NCBI GenBank assembly: GCA_001310715.1
Contig: BAXV01000002.1
Span: forward strand, 62,001-126,000
Length of the DNA: 64,000 nt
DNA from: Pseudovibrio sp. JCM 19062
Lineage (GTDB): Bacteria; Pseudomonadota; Alphaproteobacteria; Rhizobiales; Stappiaceae
Reading direction: 5' to 3'
Shown here: positions 1-10,983 of the stretch, piece after piece
Position numbering within the stretch: position 1 is the stretch's first letter
Layout: each line of letters begins with the position of its first letter
Made by a program: the position numbers and the translations under genes
Notes under the pieces: model-generated
What the model was told of the DNA's origin: nothing
Database searches by the model: none
The model's input: the letters and a program-made list of their open reading frames with translations, nothing else

Positions 1-120
1 CGCCAGCGCAATAATTCCGATGACAATTGCCCCGTAAATGAAGCCTTTATGCTTACCAGCTTTTGCCCGCATGGCCTGACGTGGAGTAAGGCCCGCGATT
101 TCTAAATCGGTTACAGTCAT
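1..120 (-). CDS. Oligopeptide ABC transporter permease, DppC-like (5' end only)
   Basis: Only the first 40 codons lie in the window; the rest runs off the left edge. The start ATG is the complement of 118-120. The N-terminus contains the segment LTPRQAMRAKAG followed by a hydrophobic stretch beginning GFIYGAIVIG, as expected for the cytoplasmic tail and first membrane helix of a DppC/OppC permease. It starts 4 bases after the stop of the upstream dppB-like gene, so the two are translationally close and in one operon with the binding protein further upstream. With DppB it would form the membrane channel of a peptide or nickel importer. The assignment depends on gene order as well as the short sequence. 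Confidence 0.75.
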   Translation of the reverse strand, partial: MTVTDLEIAGLTPRQAMRAKAGKHKGFIYGAIVIGIIALA

Positions 121-124
121 TTTC

Positions 125-1042
125 TTACCCCAGTCTGATACGCGGATCGAGCCAAGCATTGAGAATGTCGGCCAAGAACGTTAGCAGTACGAATGTCAGT
201 GCAAAGATGAACACCAGCATCTGTACCGTGGGGATGTCGCCAGCCAGAATGCTTTCGAGAGCAAGACGGCCCATGCCGTTAATGGCGAAAACGTTTTCCG
301 TAACAATGGAACCACCCAGTTTACTACCAAGCTGAACTGCCAAAACGCTGACAACCGGCAAAATGGCATTACGCAGAGCATGGCGGTAAAGCAAAGGCCA
401 GCCACGATACCCTTTTGCTCTTGCTGTTCTGATATAATCAGAGCTCAGCACCTCCAGCAGACCTGTGCGTGTCAGTCGCATGACCGAAGGCACTGAGGAC
501 AGTCCGAGTACAAAAGCGGGCATAATGAAGTGCATAAAAGTATCCTGACCGGATACGGGGAAAATCGGGAACATGACGGCCAGCAGCAATATGGCCATAA
601 CCCCGAGCCAGAAGTTAGGAACAGCCTGCGCCGCAACTGCCAAAGACAGTGCAATCCGGTCAATAATTGTATTGGGAAACAGCGCGGAGGCAATGCCAAA
701 CGGTATGGCAACGAACACCGTCACAGCAATAGCCATACTGGCCAGTTGCAATGTCACAGGAAAATGGCGCTTCACAAGCTCGATGACCGGAGCGTGCCAA
801 AAATAGCTATCACCAAAATTGCCGGTCAGAACAGAACCCAGCCAGCTGAGATACTGCATGTAAAGGGGTTGATTGAGACCGAGCTGGATACGTATCAGGT
901 CAATTTCGGCCTGTGTCGCATCCTCTCCGGCAAGTGAGATTGCCGGATCGGTCGAGAAATTAAGCAGGAAGAAGGTAACCAGACTGACGGCAAGTGCCAC
1001 CGACAGGGCCAGTACCCCTCTTTTTATTATATAGGAAAACAT
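125..1042 (-). CDS. Oligopeptide ABC transporter permease, DppB-like
   Basis: This intact 305-residue protein is a typical DppB/OppB inner-membrane permease. It has a first helix at residues 9-29, a periplasmic loop containing IRIQLGLNQPL, and further helices. The EAA-type coupling-helix motif is the segment DYIRTARAKGYRGW around residues 200-215, followed by HALRNAILPVV. The end LNAWLDPRIRLG is characteristic of the family. It lies between a dppA-like binding-protein gene (upstream on the minus strand) and a dppC-like gene. It probably forms half of the peptide translocation pore. Which substrate is carried (dipeptide, oligopeptide, nickel chelate) cannot be told from the sequence. Confidence 0.9.
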   Translation of the reverse strand: MFSYIIKRGVLALSVALAVSLVTFFLLNFSTDPAISLAGEDATQAEIDLIRIQLGLNQPLYMQYLSWLGSVLTGNFGDSYFWHAPVIELVKRHFPVTLQLASMAIAVTVFVAIPFGIASALFPNTIIDRIALSLAVAAQAVPNFWLGVMAILLLAVMFPIFPVSGQDTFMHFIMPAFVLGLSSVPSVMRLTRTGLLEVLSSDYIRTARAKGYRGWPLLYRHALRNAILPVVSVLAVQLGSKLGGSIVTENVFAINGMGRLALESILAGDIPTVQMLVFIFALTFVLLTFLADILNAWLDPRIRLG

Positions 1043-1103
1043 AGGAACAGCCTTTTAGGAACGCCAGCCTGAGCACAAACTCAAACTGGCGTTGGATGAC
1101 GGA

Positions 1104-2633
1104 TTATTTCCAGCGCGCCATGAAAAGGCGTTGCATGCCATCTTTGGACTGATCGTACTCAAGCTCGTTCGACATCAGAAAGTTGAGCGGATATTCCTGA
1201 ATTGGCACCCAATACGCTTGATCGACAATGTAGTTCACAACCTCTGACATACGTTTCTCGCGCTCCGCTTTATCAAGTGTTGTGTTGATCTTGCTTACAT
1301 TTTCGCTGAGTTCTTCATCGCCTGTGTAAACTTTTTTTGGTGCTCAATTGGAACAGGTTAGGAATAATTGCGCCCGCATCCGGTATGGAATATGATCCCC
1401 AAGTATCGTAATAGAGCGCCAGTTTACCCTCATTCCTGTCTTTGGAAATGGATTTCATAAAGCGCAAATTGGCGCGAATGCCAGCTTTTGCCCAATAGGC
1501 AATGACGGCTTCTTGAACCGTTGGCTCACGAGAGGCGTAAAGTTCCAGATCAATACCGTCAGGATAACCTGCCTGGGCAAGCAGTTCTTTGGCTTTTTCG
1601 GGGTTGTACTCGTAGTGCTTGACGTCTTGGTCGCAGCCAAACTGCAAGCTGTGGCACGGTGTCCGAGCAGCTTTAGCGCCGCCACCGACGATAGTGGCAA
1701 CCAGTTCCTCACGATTAACCGCATAGTTCAGAGCTTGACGGACACGAACATCCTTCAACGGCGTTTCAGGATCGGAGCGGCCAGCGGCATCGAGTGACAG
1801 ATACCCTACCCTTAACGAAGGAACAGACAAGACTTGCGCCCGCCCTGTTCGCCCAACATTTTCAGCTAATTCTGTGCTGAACCCGAAACTCCAGTCGATA
1901 CCGCCAGACATTATTTCAGCTGCTCGCGTGGTTTCATCAGGATGAACCGGATCACAATCTTTTGAATCTCCGCTGCTTTAGGACTACCGGATCGATATCC
2001 AGAGTGAAGCTCCAGCTCCACACGCTCACCCGGAAGAAATTTGGTTACGCGGTACGGGCCTGTGCCCAAAGCCAATGTGTTTTGCGCTTCAGGATTTGTA
2101 GCCCCATCCAGCTCATAGGATCCTTTTTTGCGCAGCTTGGAATAATAGCTGAGGTCATAGTGAACCATCGCATAGGGTTGCTTCAGTTTGAAGGTTACTT
2201 CATGCGGGCCGGATGCCTCCACACTTTCCATCCACGCACCGATCCGGCTGGCAAACTTCGTTGCCCCTTCGGGGCTGATGATGTGGCGAAAACTGTAAAC
2301 CACATCTTCTGGTGTCAGTAGAGAGCCATCGTGAAACGTGACATCGTCGCGCAACTCCACTATGAAAGTGGTATCATCCTCAAACCGTGAAGATTTAGCC
2401 GCGAGCGGCACCGGCTGGCCACTATCCGGATCGATATAAAACAAAGCATCATCTACAAGCAGGCCAAGAATATCATTTTCGCGCGATGTGGAATAAAGCC
2501 CGTCTGTGGTCGCGACACCGCGTCCATATGCTACGTCAAGTGTGTTGTTATATTTATCCGCGTTTGCCGTTGGCGTAAAAGCCATTACCGACGATAAAAG
2601 CGCAAGCGCGATGGCACCATACTTAAATTTCAT
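1104..2633 (-). CDS. Peptide ABC transporter substrate-binding protein, SBP_bac_5 family (two frameshifts)
   Basis: The protein is a periplasmic solute-binding protein for the adjacent DppBC-like permease. The chosen start, complement of 2631-2633, gives a signal peptide (MKFKYGAIALALLSSVMAF, then TPTANA) and has a GGGGGA ribosome-binding site. Family hallmarks include DVTFHDGSLLTPEDVVYSFRH and LGTGPYRVTKFLPGERVELE. The frame breaks twice. Near 1920 one G is missing (expected ...REQAEIMSGGIDW). At 1332-1338 a T7 run (A7 in the gene) is one base too long. With both corrected the protein continues through VYTGDEELSEN to FMARWK and stops at 1104-1106, giving about 510 residues, the normal family length. 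Both halves look conserved apart from the shifts. Confidence 0.85.
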
Positions 2634-2764
2634 TTTAATTCCCCCGAACCTCAAACTATAAAATTTATCGATATTTTTCCCATTAGTGATTAGGGGGAGA
2701 AAAATAAAATATTACCAATGCATTTATTGAAGCTGCGTATGCATTTTTTGCATAACCCCCGAGT

Positions 2765-3782
2765 TGTTTAGTCCCGCGATGTGGTGGTCTACAGATCAGT
2801 GATCATGAGAAGGGCACACTATGGGACAGATTCTTCAGGGGAGCGCCAAGACCACGCACGCCGTCCGAGCTTTCATACAGCGATCGAAAGCTTCGAACGC
2901 GGCGTTAAGCCGGGAGTTGGGGATTAACGTCAAAACGGTGGTCAAGTGGCGCAAACGCAATCATGTACATGATGCTGCGATGGGGCCGAAGGCAGTGCGT
3001 TCGACCGTTCTCAGTATTGAGGAAGAAGCAGCCGTCGTCGCGTTTCGGCGGCACACGCTGCTGCCGCTGGATGACTGCCTGTATGCTCTTCAGCCGACGA
3101 TCCCGCATCTCACACGCTCCTCATTGCATCGTTGATTGCAGCGCCATGGCATCAGCCGGCTGCCAGAGGTCGAAGGTGACAAACCGAAGAAGAAGTTCAA
3201 GTGCTACCCCATCGGGTATTTCCATATCGACATTGCCGAGGTTCGCACCGGCGAAGGCAAAATCCGCCTCTTTGTGGCCATAGACCGAACCTCAAAGTTC
3301 GCCTATGTGGAGTTACATGAGCGAGCGGGCAAGGTGGTCGCCGCCCAATTCCTGCGCAATCTGATCGCAGCGGTGCCGTACAAGATCCATACGATCCTGA
3401 CCGATAACGGCATCCAATTCACCAACCGCAAGCAGGACCGGTTCGCCTTCGAACACACCTTCAGCCGTGTTTGCCGGGAGAACGCCATCGACCAGCGCCT
3501 GACCAAGGTGAACCATCCCTGGACGAACGGGCAGGTTGAGCGCATGAACCGGACGATCAAGGAGGCAACGGTCAAACGCTATCACTACGACACACATTCT
3601 CAGTTTGAAACGCATGTCACGGACTTTATTGCGGCTTACAACTATGCGCGGCGACGGAAGACGCTACAGGGCCTCACGCCATTCGAATACATCTGCAAAA
3701 TCTGGACAAATGACCCGCACCGTTTCAAAATCAAGAAATGAAGCAACCTGACGCTTCTCTACCCCCGCTAGGGACTGCTCCC
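2765..3782 (+). mobile_element. IS481-family insertion sequence
   Basis: The element is about 1.02 kb long with one transposase reading frame. Its left end near 2765 (TGTTTAGTCCCGCG) and the inverted right end near 3782 (reading inward GGAGCAGTCCCTAGCG) share the core AGTCCC and a GCG-rich inner part, so they are probably the imperfect terminal repeats. The right end lies inside an integrase gene. No convincing target duplication is visible. The exact end bases are uncertain by a few nucleotides. Confidence 0.75.
2821..3741 (+). pseudogene. IS481-family transposase, interrupted by an in-frame TGA
   Basis: This is a DDE transposase of about 306 residues. The N-terminal half carries a helix-turn-helix (SNAALSRELGINVKTVVKWR, residues 25-44) and the segment LLPLDDCLYALQPTIPHLTR. 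The catalytic core shows the three acidic positions: D in YFHIDIAEV, D in LTDNGIQF and E in WTNGQVERMNRT. Codon 105 (3133-3135) is TGA where relatives have Cys, between SSLHR and LQRHGISRLPEVEG. The frame is unchanged across the stop, so this is a nonsense substitution, not an indel, unlike nearly every other lesion in the window. The copy is therefore probably inactive. Confidence 0.85.
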
Positions 3783-4275
3783 CGACAAAGACTTGAAACA
3801 CCTCCAAAGAATTTGCTGCCTCACACTGAGCATCTTCACGCCACAGGCCAGCATCCACATGCTCTTTGATATACTGATTACAAGCGGAAGCGACTGATAA
3901 CCCATCGGGTGCCGGCTGCAACTGAATAGCATTGCGAGTAGTAGATGGTTTCACTTCAATGCTCACAGCAGCCGGTTCCAGCTCTTTTTGAGCACCCTTT
4001 AGCCCCGCTTGACGCTCATAGCTTCTGTATTCACTCTCAGAAAGCTCTCGCTTGAACAGTGAACACAGTTCCAAGCGACTGATCGTTTGCAAGCCAGTGG
4101 AGATCACCCAATCAAAACAAACTGATAACCGGCGAGCGAATTTCAATGCTTGCGCATATGAACAGGAAGGTAAAACCTGTATTAGGTCACTCGAACCGAG
4201 CCTCTCTTTGGCAGATTTAGGCACTCTACGCCGATAATACCAGTGGTTGTTTTTGGAGAGTAGATACTTTGCCAT
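3783..4275 (-). pseudogene. Tyrosine-type site-specific integrase, N-terminal fragment (truncated by IS481)
   Basis: About 164 N-terminal residues survive. The start chosen is the complement of 4273-4275, giving MAKYLLSKNNHWYYRRRVPK, which is the DUF6538-type beginning of phage/island integrases. A SAM-like core-binding region begins near SVASACNQYIKEHV. The gene reads into the IS481 right end at about 3782, and the catalytic domain (R...HxxR...Y) is absent. It is not found on the other side of the IS either. The fragment sits about 120 bases from the 3' end of tRNA-Gln, the standard place for an integrase next to its attachment site. It is best read as the remnant of an integrated element whose remainder was lost. 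Confidence 0.8.
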
Positions 4276-4394
4276 TGCGTCCTCAAAACGTACGAGGAAC
4301 GCGCCGTGTGTTACTAAACACACGGATAAATACAGCAATGCCGGACAAGATTCCGGAGTTACATCAATAATAACAATAACTTAGAAGGAAAAGT

Positions 4395-4468
4395 TGGCTG
4401 GGGTGGTAGGATTCGAACCTACGGTACACGATACCAAAACCGTTGCCTTACCACTTGGCTACACCCCA
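4395..4468 (-). tRNA. tRNA-Gln (anticodon TTG)
   Basis: Read on the minus strand, the 74-base gene starts TGGGGTGTAGCC and ends with CACCCCA, G73 and an encoded CCA. The acceptor stem TGGGGTG/CACCCCA pairs fully. The anticodon loop is TTTTGGT, placing TTG at positions 34-36, and the T-arm has GGTTCGAATCC. Its 3' end faces the truncated integrase, so it is the likely attachment site of the former element. Confidence 0.97.
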
Positions 4469-4631
4469 TTGCTGTGTGTGGGGCGGTTTATAGCTTCATG
4501 ATTTGGAATAGGCAACCACTCAATTTCGTTTTGCTGTGAGAAACTTACAAGTGTTCCACAGTTGAGGTTTGTTTCTAGAGAAAGCGATGGTTTTGAAGGG
4601 TGGGAACCGGCCAAAATCGCCCTCATGTTTT

Positions 4632-7600
4632 CTATGTAGCTGGGTCTGCCTCGCCATCTCCGTCTGGTGTTTCTGTTGCGTTATCATCAGCTTGACTTAT
4701 TTTTGAACGATCCAGCGCGATGAGCATGTAGACGTTGGGCACGACGAACAATGTGAAGAGTGTTCCGATGGACAGGCCGGTTGCGATGACCAGTCCCATG
4801 TTGAATCGGGAGGCAGCCCCTGCCCCGCTGGCGATGATAAGTGGGATCACACCCAGCACCATAGCTGCGGTGGTCATCAGAATGGCGCGCAGGCGGATTT
4901 GCAGGGCGCCGATGACAGCCTCGCGTTTGGTTGCGCCCTGATTTTCCTGAAGCTCACGGGCGACCTCAACAATCAAAATACCGTGTTTGGAGATAAGGCC
5001 CATGAGCGTGATGATGCCAACCTGGGTGTAAATGTTGATGCTGGCTCCGCCGACGCCGAGATTGATGAAGAACAGGGCACCAGCGATGGACATTGGGACC
5101 GAGACAAGAATGATGACGGGATCGCGGAAACTTTCAAACTGGGCGGCAAGCGTTAGGAAGATGATCAGCAGTGCAAAGGCAAACGTGACGACAAACCCAC
5201 TGCTTTCCTGAATGTATTGTCGTGACTGCTGGGCGTAGTCGATATCATAGCCGTCTGGCAGTTCCGTCGCTGCTAGCTGTTGTAAGGTTTGCAGAGCTTC
5301 AGCCAGAGACACTCCAAAGGCGGGCACCCCTGACAGCGTCATGGAGTTTTGTTGCTGGAAGTGCGGAATGAACTCCGGCGTCACCTGCATTTCAAGCGAG
5401 GCGACGGTGGAAAGCGGTACAATTGTGTCGAGCGGCCCGTTGCTGGTCGTTGCCATTCCGCCACCACCGGGAGCTGACGGTGGGGGGCCACCAGAAAAAC
5501 TCATGGGTGTGGAGCTTGATTGCGTGGTGGTGGTGCCCGTGGTCATGGTGCCTGACTGGGCACTGGTTTGAGGAGCCATTCCCATGGGCGAGGACATGAG
5601 ACTGGCGCCTGCGCCTGATCCGCCCCCAGCCGAGCTGCTCGGGGCTGCCCCGCCAGAGGCGCTGCTCACGGGTGTAGAGCTTCTGGGAACGCGAATGTAG
5701 TTGTCCAGCAGCTGATCCGCGTTGAGACGGTCATATTGTATCAGTTGGGGAATGACCTGATAGGAGCGACCATAAAAATCAAAATAATTGATGAAGCCGC
5801 CGCTCATGACCGCCGTGAGGGATTGTCCTACATCCTGCAGGGTAAGGCCAAGTTCAGCCACGCGGTCGCGATCTATAACGAGTTGGCCTTGAGGCTTATC
5901 AATCTTCAGATCCTTATCAATATAGATGAATTTGCCTGTCTGCTCCGCCATGTCCAAAAGTTGCGAGCCAACAATGTTGAGCTGGTCGACGGGTTGTGTC
6001 GTTTTGATCACGAACTGTACGGGCAAGCCGCTACTGCCCGGTAGGGGCGGGTTCTGGAACAGTACGGTTCTAAAGCCCGCAACAGCTTCCATGGACGGCT
6101 GCATGGCGTATTGCAGCTCAGTGGCGGTTCGCGAACGGTCATCCCATGGTGTGAGCAGAAAACCAGAAATAGCGCTGGCTGTTTGCACCAGCTGGAAGAC
6201 CCCCATGACCTCTGAATAGTCTTGCGAGTTGTGGTAGATCTTCTCCATGTAGAGCAGCTTTTGTTGCAAGGTCGCCGAGGGTGCAGGCGTTGACATCGCC
6301 AGAACGACACCCTGATCCTCTTGGGGGGCGAGTTCCGCCTGTGAGGTGGCATAGAGAATGGGGATACTTGAAAGAATCAAAAACGCGAATGTCAGAACAA
6401 CCGGGCTGTTATCAAGCGAGGCTTCCAACGCCCGCAGGTAGCGCTTGCGAAAATTGTCATAGATTGTATCGACGGTACGGACCAGCGCATCATCCAGCCC
6501 GAAGAATCCTGTGACCTTGGCTTTAAGATCAAGGAGCTCATCATGGGTGTTAAGGTCAACGCCACGACTGCAGAGATGGTGACGGCACCCACCACCGTGA
6601 AGGCAAATTCTGTAAACAGAGCGCCCGTCAGCCCGCCCTGAAAGCCGATGGGAGCATACACGGCTGCAAGAACAACGGTCATTGCCAGAATAGGACGTCC
6701 CAAATCCTGCCCGGCTTGAATAGCTGCCTGAAACGGAGTGCTCCCCTCTGAGATATGGCGCTCCACATCTTCAACCACAATGATCGCGTCATCCACCACC
6801 AGCCCGATAGCAAGCACTAACGCAAGGAGGGTTAGCAGGTTGATGGAAAAGCCCAGAACGACCATGATGAAGAACGTCCCGATCAACGAGAGCGGAATGG
6901 CAATCACGGGAATGGCAACGGTGCGGGGCGATCCGATAAAGAGGAAAACCACGAAGGTTACAATTGCGAGCGCTTCCAGCAGGGCGCTGATAACCTCATC
7001 AATGGCGGCGTCAATGAAGACGCCGGAATCGTATACAATTCTGACCTCCAGACCCGGAGGCATGTTGTCCTGAATGTTGGGAACGAGCTCACGCACCTGC
7101 TCCAACATAGAAAGCACGTTGGCCGCGGGCGCTGCCTGCACGCCAACGTAGACAGCTGAAGCGTTGGAGTAAAAAAAACCTCTTCGTCATAGTCTTCGGA
7201 CCCCAGAACGACCATGCCCACGTCACGCAAGCGAATGATTGCGCCGTCGTTGGTCGCGACCGCAAGCTGACGGAATTGTTCCACGTCGGTCAGGTTGGTG
7301 TTGGCAGTCAGTTCGACCTGCACCATCTGGCCCTTGGTGTTGCCAACACCGGATATGAAGTCATTGGCCGCCAGAGCGTTTGCAACATCAGCACCGGTCA
7401 CACCGTAAGCAGCCATTTTATCCGGATAGAGCCAGACACGAATTGCAAAGCGTTTTTCACCAATAAGTTCAGCGTTTTGCACCCCGTCGATTGCCTGAAC
7501 TTGCGGCTGGACAACACGGACAACGTAGTCTGTGAGCTGGTTGGCCTCGATGACATCGGAGGTGAAACCGATATACATGGCGTCGATGGTTTCACCAATC

Positions 7601-8001
7601 TGGATGGTCAAAACGGACGGCTGCGTTTGCGGAGGCAGCTGGTTCTGCACCGAGCTGATTTGGGTGTTGATCTCGGTGAGGGCTTCGTCAACATTCCAGT
7701 TAAGCACCAGATTGACCGTGATCGTGCTCACGGTGCTGGCACTGGTGGAGGTCATGTAATCAATGCCATTGGCCTGTGCGATGGCTTCTTCCAACGGAGT
7801 GGTGATAAAGCCCGCCACCGTCTCAGCACTAGCCCCAAACAAGGTGGTTGAGACGGTGATGACAGCATTTTCTGTTTGAGGGAATTCCAGCACCGGCAAC
7901 AGGAAAATCGCCCGCAGGCCCAGCGCCAGGATCATCAGGCTGATGGACGTGGCCATGATGGGCCGGCGAACGAAGATTTCTGTAAAGTTCCTTTTCGCCA
8001 T
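4632..8001 (-). CDS. RND (HAE-1/AcrB-type) multidrug efflux pump (two frameshifts)
   Basis: This is the proton-driven inner-membrane pump of a tripartite drug exporter, about 1,120 residues when reconstructed. It starts MAKRNFTEIFVRRPIMATSI. It contains the SEDYDEEV segment, the transmembrane-4 proton relay region (VLAIGLVVDDAIIVVEDVERH, with the DD pair), and the second-half counterpart around GIITLMGLISKHGILIVEVA. Two frame breaks occur. At 7171-7178 an A8 run should be six (or nine) bases, where EEVFYSNASAVYVGV is expected. Near 6521 one C is missing (expected LILKAKVTGFFG). A Ser/Gly/Thr/Pro-rich insert of about 85 residues (about 5430-5690) lies between RVPRSS and IVPLSTV and explains the extra length over AcrB. 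The adaptor gene ends 1 base upstream of the start codon. Confidence 0.9.
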
Positions 8002-8002
8002 C

Positions 8003-9156
8003 CTATTGCTCCACCGGTTTTGGATTAGGATCGTTGGTTGGCTGAACGGAGTTATCGATGACCACTCTGGAGCCATTGCGGAGCTTGAGCTGACCTGCAT
8101 TGACCACCAGATCGTTTGCCTCAACACCCTTTGTGATCACAATCTGATCTCCCGTGTTGCACCGGTCGTGACGAAGTTTTGCGTGGCGGTGTAGACGGGC
8201 TTGTCCATATACGTGTCGCCAGTCTCGGTCAGCACATACACAATGCTGCCATAGGATTCGTAGGCAATTGCCGTTTGCGGTACCGTCACTTGCATTTCCG
8301 GTGCAGAGATATCTGTTGCCACGTCCACGAACATGCCCGGCACCAGCTCTTTGTTCGGGTTTGTGAAACGCCCGCGCACGAGCACATTGCCGTTGTTGAT
8401 GTCGACCTGCGCATCAACGGCGACGACCTTTCCCTTGACGGACTGGTCCGGGAAAGTATCAACCGTCACCTCGATATCCAGACCGGGTCTGATGGTTGAC
8501 AGCAAGCGCTGGGGAACGAAAAAATCAACAAAGAGATCATCAAGTTGCTGGAGATTGACAAACGTCTGACCAACATTGACATATTGCCCGACACTGACTT
8601 GCCGAATGCCCAGACGGCCTGAGAAAGGCGCACGGAAGTTTTTCTTGGCGATGATTGCAAGCTGGGCCTGCACCTGCCCCTGAAGGTCTCTGAGGTTGGC
8701 CCAGTCGAAATCTATTTGCTGTTGGCTGACCGCGTTGACTTCATACTGCTTCAGGTCTCTGTCCAGTGTCTGACGGGCAAAGGTTTCCTGAGCCTGCAGC
8801 GATTGCAACTGGGCGACTTCCAGTGAGGTGTCCAGCTCAATAAGCAACATGCCTTCTTCAACATCTTCACCGGACGAGAAATTGATGCTTGTTACTGTTC
8901 CGGGTAGTTCGGGTGCCAGATTTGCCCCTTTGATGGCAACAAGAGTACCAACCGCCGAGGCTGTTTCTGTCCAAAGCTGGGTGGTCGCTTTGTAGGAGGA
9001 GACGGTCTCAACACTGTTCTGCATGCTGGCCGCCAGCCGGTTGAGCGCTCTGGATTTGAAGAGCTGGAAAGCAAACAGCCCACCGAACGCAATCCCCACA
9101 CAGACCAGCATGATGATCATATTTCGTTTGAGGTGGGGGTTCTTTGGCTGGTTCAT
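8003..9156 (-). CDS. RND efflux periplasmic adaptor (membrane fusion protein), C-terminal frameshift
   Basis: This is the HlyD/AcrA-type adaptor linking the RND pump to the outer-membrane channel. An N-terminal membrane anchor (MIIMLVCVGIAFGGLFAF, from residue 13) precedes a lipoyl half-motif at LAPELPGTVTSINFSSGEDVEEG, a short coiled coil, and the second lipoyl half at NFRAPFSGRLGIRQVSVGQYV. Beta-barrel and membrane-proximal domains follow. Near 8151 one G is lost from a run of four, which truncates the protein after GATR. Restoring it gives GDQIVITKGVEANDLV and a stop at 8003-8005, for about 384 residues. The start has 30 bases between it and the upstream channel gene. Confidence 0.9.
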
Positions 9157-9186
9157 GGTTGGTTCTTCGCCGGAGTTTGAATTCGG

Positions 9187-10713
9187 TTAAACGGCGGAAC
9201 CGCTGAAATAATTCTGAGAGGTCTGCCATCTGAGCGGGGCAGATTCCGGGCGGTTCCACCAGCCACCACCCAGCACAAAGAAAAGTGCGACCGTATCAGT
9301 GAAGCGTGCGGCCTGTGCCTGCACCAGAGCTATCCTTGCTTGCTGATAGGTCTGGACTGCAAAGAGCAGCGTCACCAGTTCAATTGCGCCCAGTCTGTAT
9401 TGCTGCTGGGCCAGACGCAGACTTCTTGCTGCGGCGCGTTCTGCGGCCAGACTGGCCTCCAGAACCAAGGCATCATTTTCCAGAGCGCTAATGGCGTTGG
9501 CGGTGTCTCCAAATGCGTTCAAAACAACAAAACGGTAGTTTTCGGCAGCAGCGTCGAAGGCAGCCACGGCAGCTTTACGCTGACTGTTGAGTGCACCGGC
9601 ATCAAATATGGTTTGTGCAGCCGTGGTCGTGATCTGCCATGCGCCAGTGCCGGGGAAGAACAGGTGCTCAAAGGTTTGAGATTCATTGCCCAAACTACCG
9701 GTAATCATAAAGCTCGGAAGCTGGTTAGCGAGTGCGACACCAATCTGTGCGCTGGTTGCCCATAACATCGCTTCTGCCTGCCGGACGTCCGGACGCTGTG
9801 CAACCAGCTCGGACGGAAGGCTTAAGGGCAGTTCTCTTGGAAGCTGCAGGTCAGCGAGATCAAAGTCCTGTACAACATTCTGTGTGGGATAGAACCCGCC
9901 CAGCGTTTGATCAGGTTGCGCTGTATGACCAGCTGTTGCTCCAAAAACGGCAGAGTTGCTTTGGTTTGTTCCAAGAGTGCTTCTTGTTGCAGCACCTGAC
10001 TTTCGTCCACCCCGCCGAGCCTGAACTGGGCCTGCAAGATATCAAGTTGCTCCTGCTGGACCCTGATTATTTCCAGGGTCGCGCGGATCTGACCTCTGAA
10101 CGAGGCTTCCATAATCACTGCATTGAGGATGTTCGAGGTGAGAGCCAGATGGGCTGCTTCCACCTGAAACTGGGCAAACTCGATGTTGGCGACCTGCGAT
10201 TCAATAAACCGCCGCGTGCCGCCCCAGACATCCAGAAAATACGAGAGAGCCAGGTTGACACTGTATGTGGTGAAGAAGGGGTCGATGTTTGCGATAATCT
10301 CGTTCACCCCACCACCGAAGACGGGGAACTTCTGCCTGTTACGGCTGGCGTTTCCGGTAACCGTCGGGTAGAGCGCTGCGCCAGCGGCATAGGCCGTTTC
10401 CTGCGCTTGTCTCAAAAGGCTTCCGCCTGCCCGATGCTGGGGCTGTTGGCGACTGCGATGCTCACATAGGCGTTGAGTGGCTCTGAACGGAACAGCTCCC
10501 ACCACTCACCGGGCAAATCTCTTTGGAAAGAGAAGTTTTGCGAACCACCACCGTGGATGTCCGCAGAGGCTGTGGCGCGGGGTCATTGCGCACGTATTTG
10601 GCTTCTAGTGAGAGTTCTGGTCTTTTGAAATTGGGACCAACCATGCACCCCGATAGCAGGACAAGCAGCGCAAGCCCGGAACGCCGGCAAGCTACCAGCG
10701 CAAGAGCAGTCAT
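9187..10713 (-). CDS. Outer-membrane efflux lipoprotein, NodT/OprM family (two frameshifts)
   Basis: This is the TolC-like channel of the efflux system. The start (complement of 10711-10713) gives MTALALVACRRSGLALLVLL and the lipobox LLSGC, so the protein is probably lipidated. The N-terminal MVGPNFKRPEL, the repeated coiled-coil segments, VAQRPDVRQAEAML, and the end GGGWWN are typical of NodT proteins. Frame breaks near 10552 (one C lost in an ACCACC tract) and near 9903 (one G lost) split it into three pieces. After correction it is about 508 residues, normal for the family. Gene order channel-adaptor-pump on one strand suggests a single operon transcribed toward lower coordinates. No repressor gene is adjacent. 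Confidence 0.88.
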
Positions 10714-10983
10714 CGTCTTGCTGCAAAACCCGAACCTGAAACTCAACAGTGGTGCTCCAATGACCTGTATCTTTTGTTGGCGGAGAACAAAGCTGTACGC
10801 ACACACAAATACTGGCCCAGAACGCGGCTTACGTTAGGATACCTGATGCGGATTTTACAGGTCAAACGCGCTTATTGCCTGTGCGGGGTTATCCCAAGTT
10901 AATGGCTTGGGTTATCCTATTTTACCTAGTTATATTAATTAGTTACGCTCTGAATTCCTAAGGGGTCAACTTTATGGAGGCAC

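Noticed and set aside
2821..3741. Two-ORF insertion sequence with separate OrfA and OrfB
   Set aside because: Both pieces are in the same frame and separated by a single TGA. Relatives of this family have one continuous transposase.
4469..4631. A gene between tRNA-Gln and the RND operon
   Set aside because: Only short frames without conservation or ribosome sites are present.
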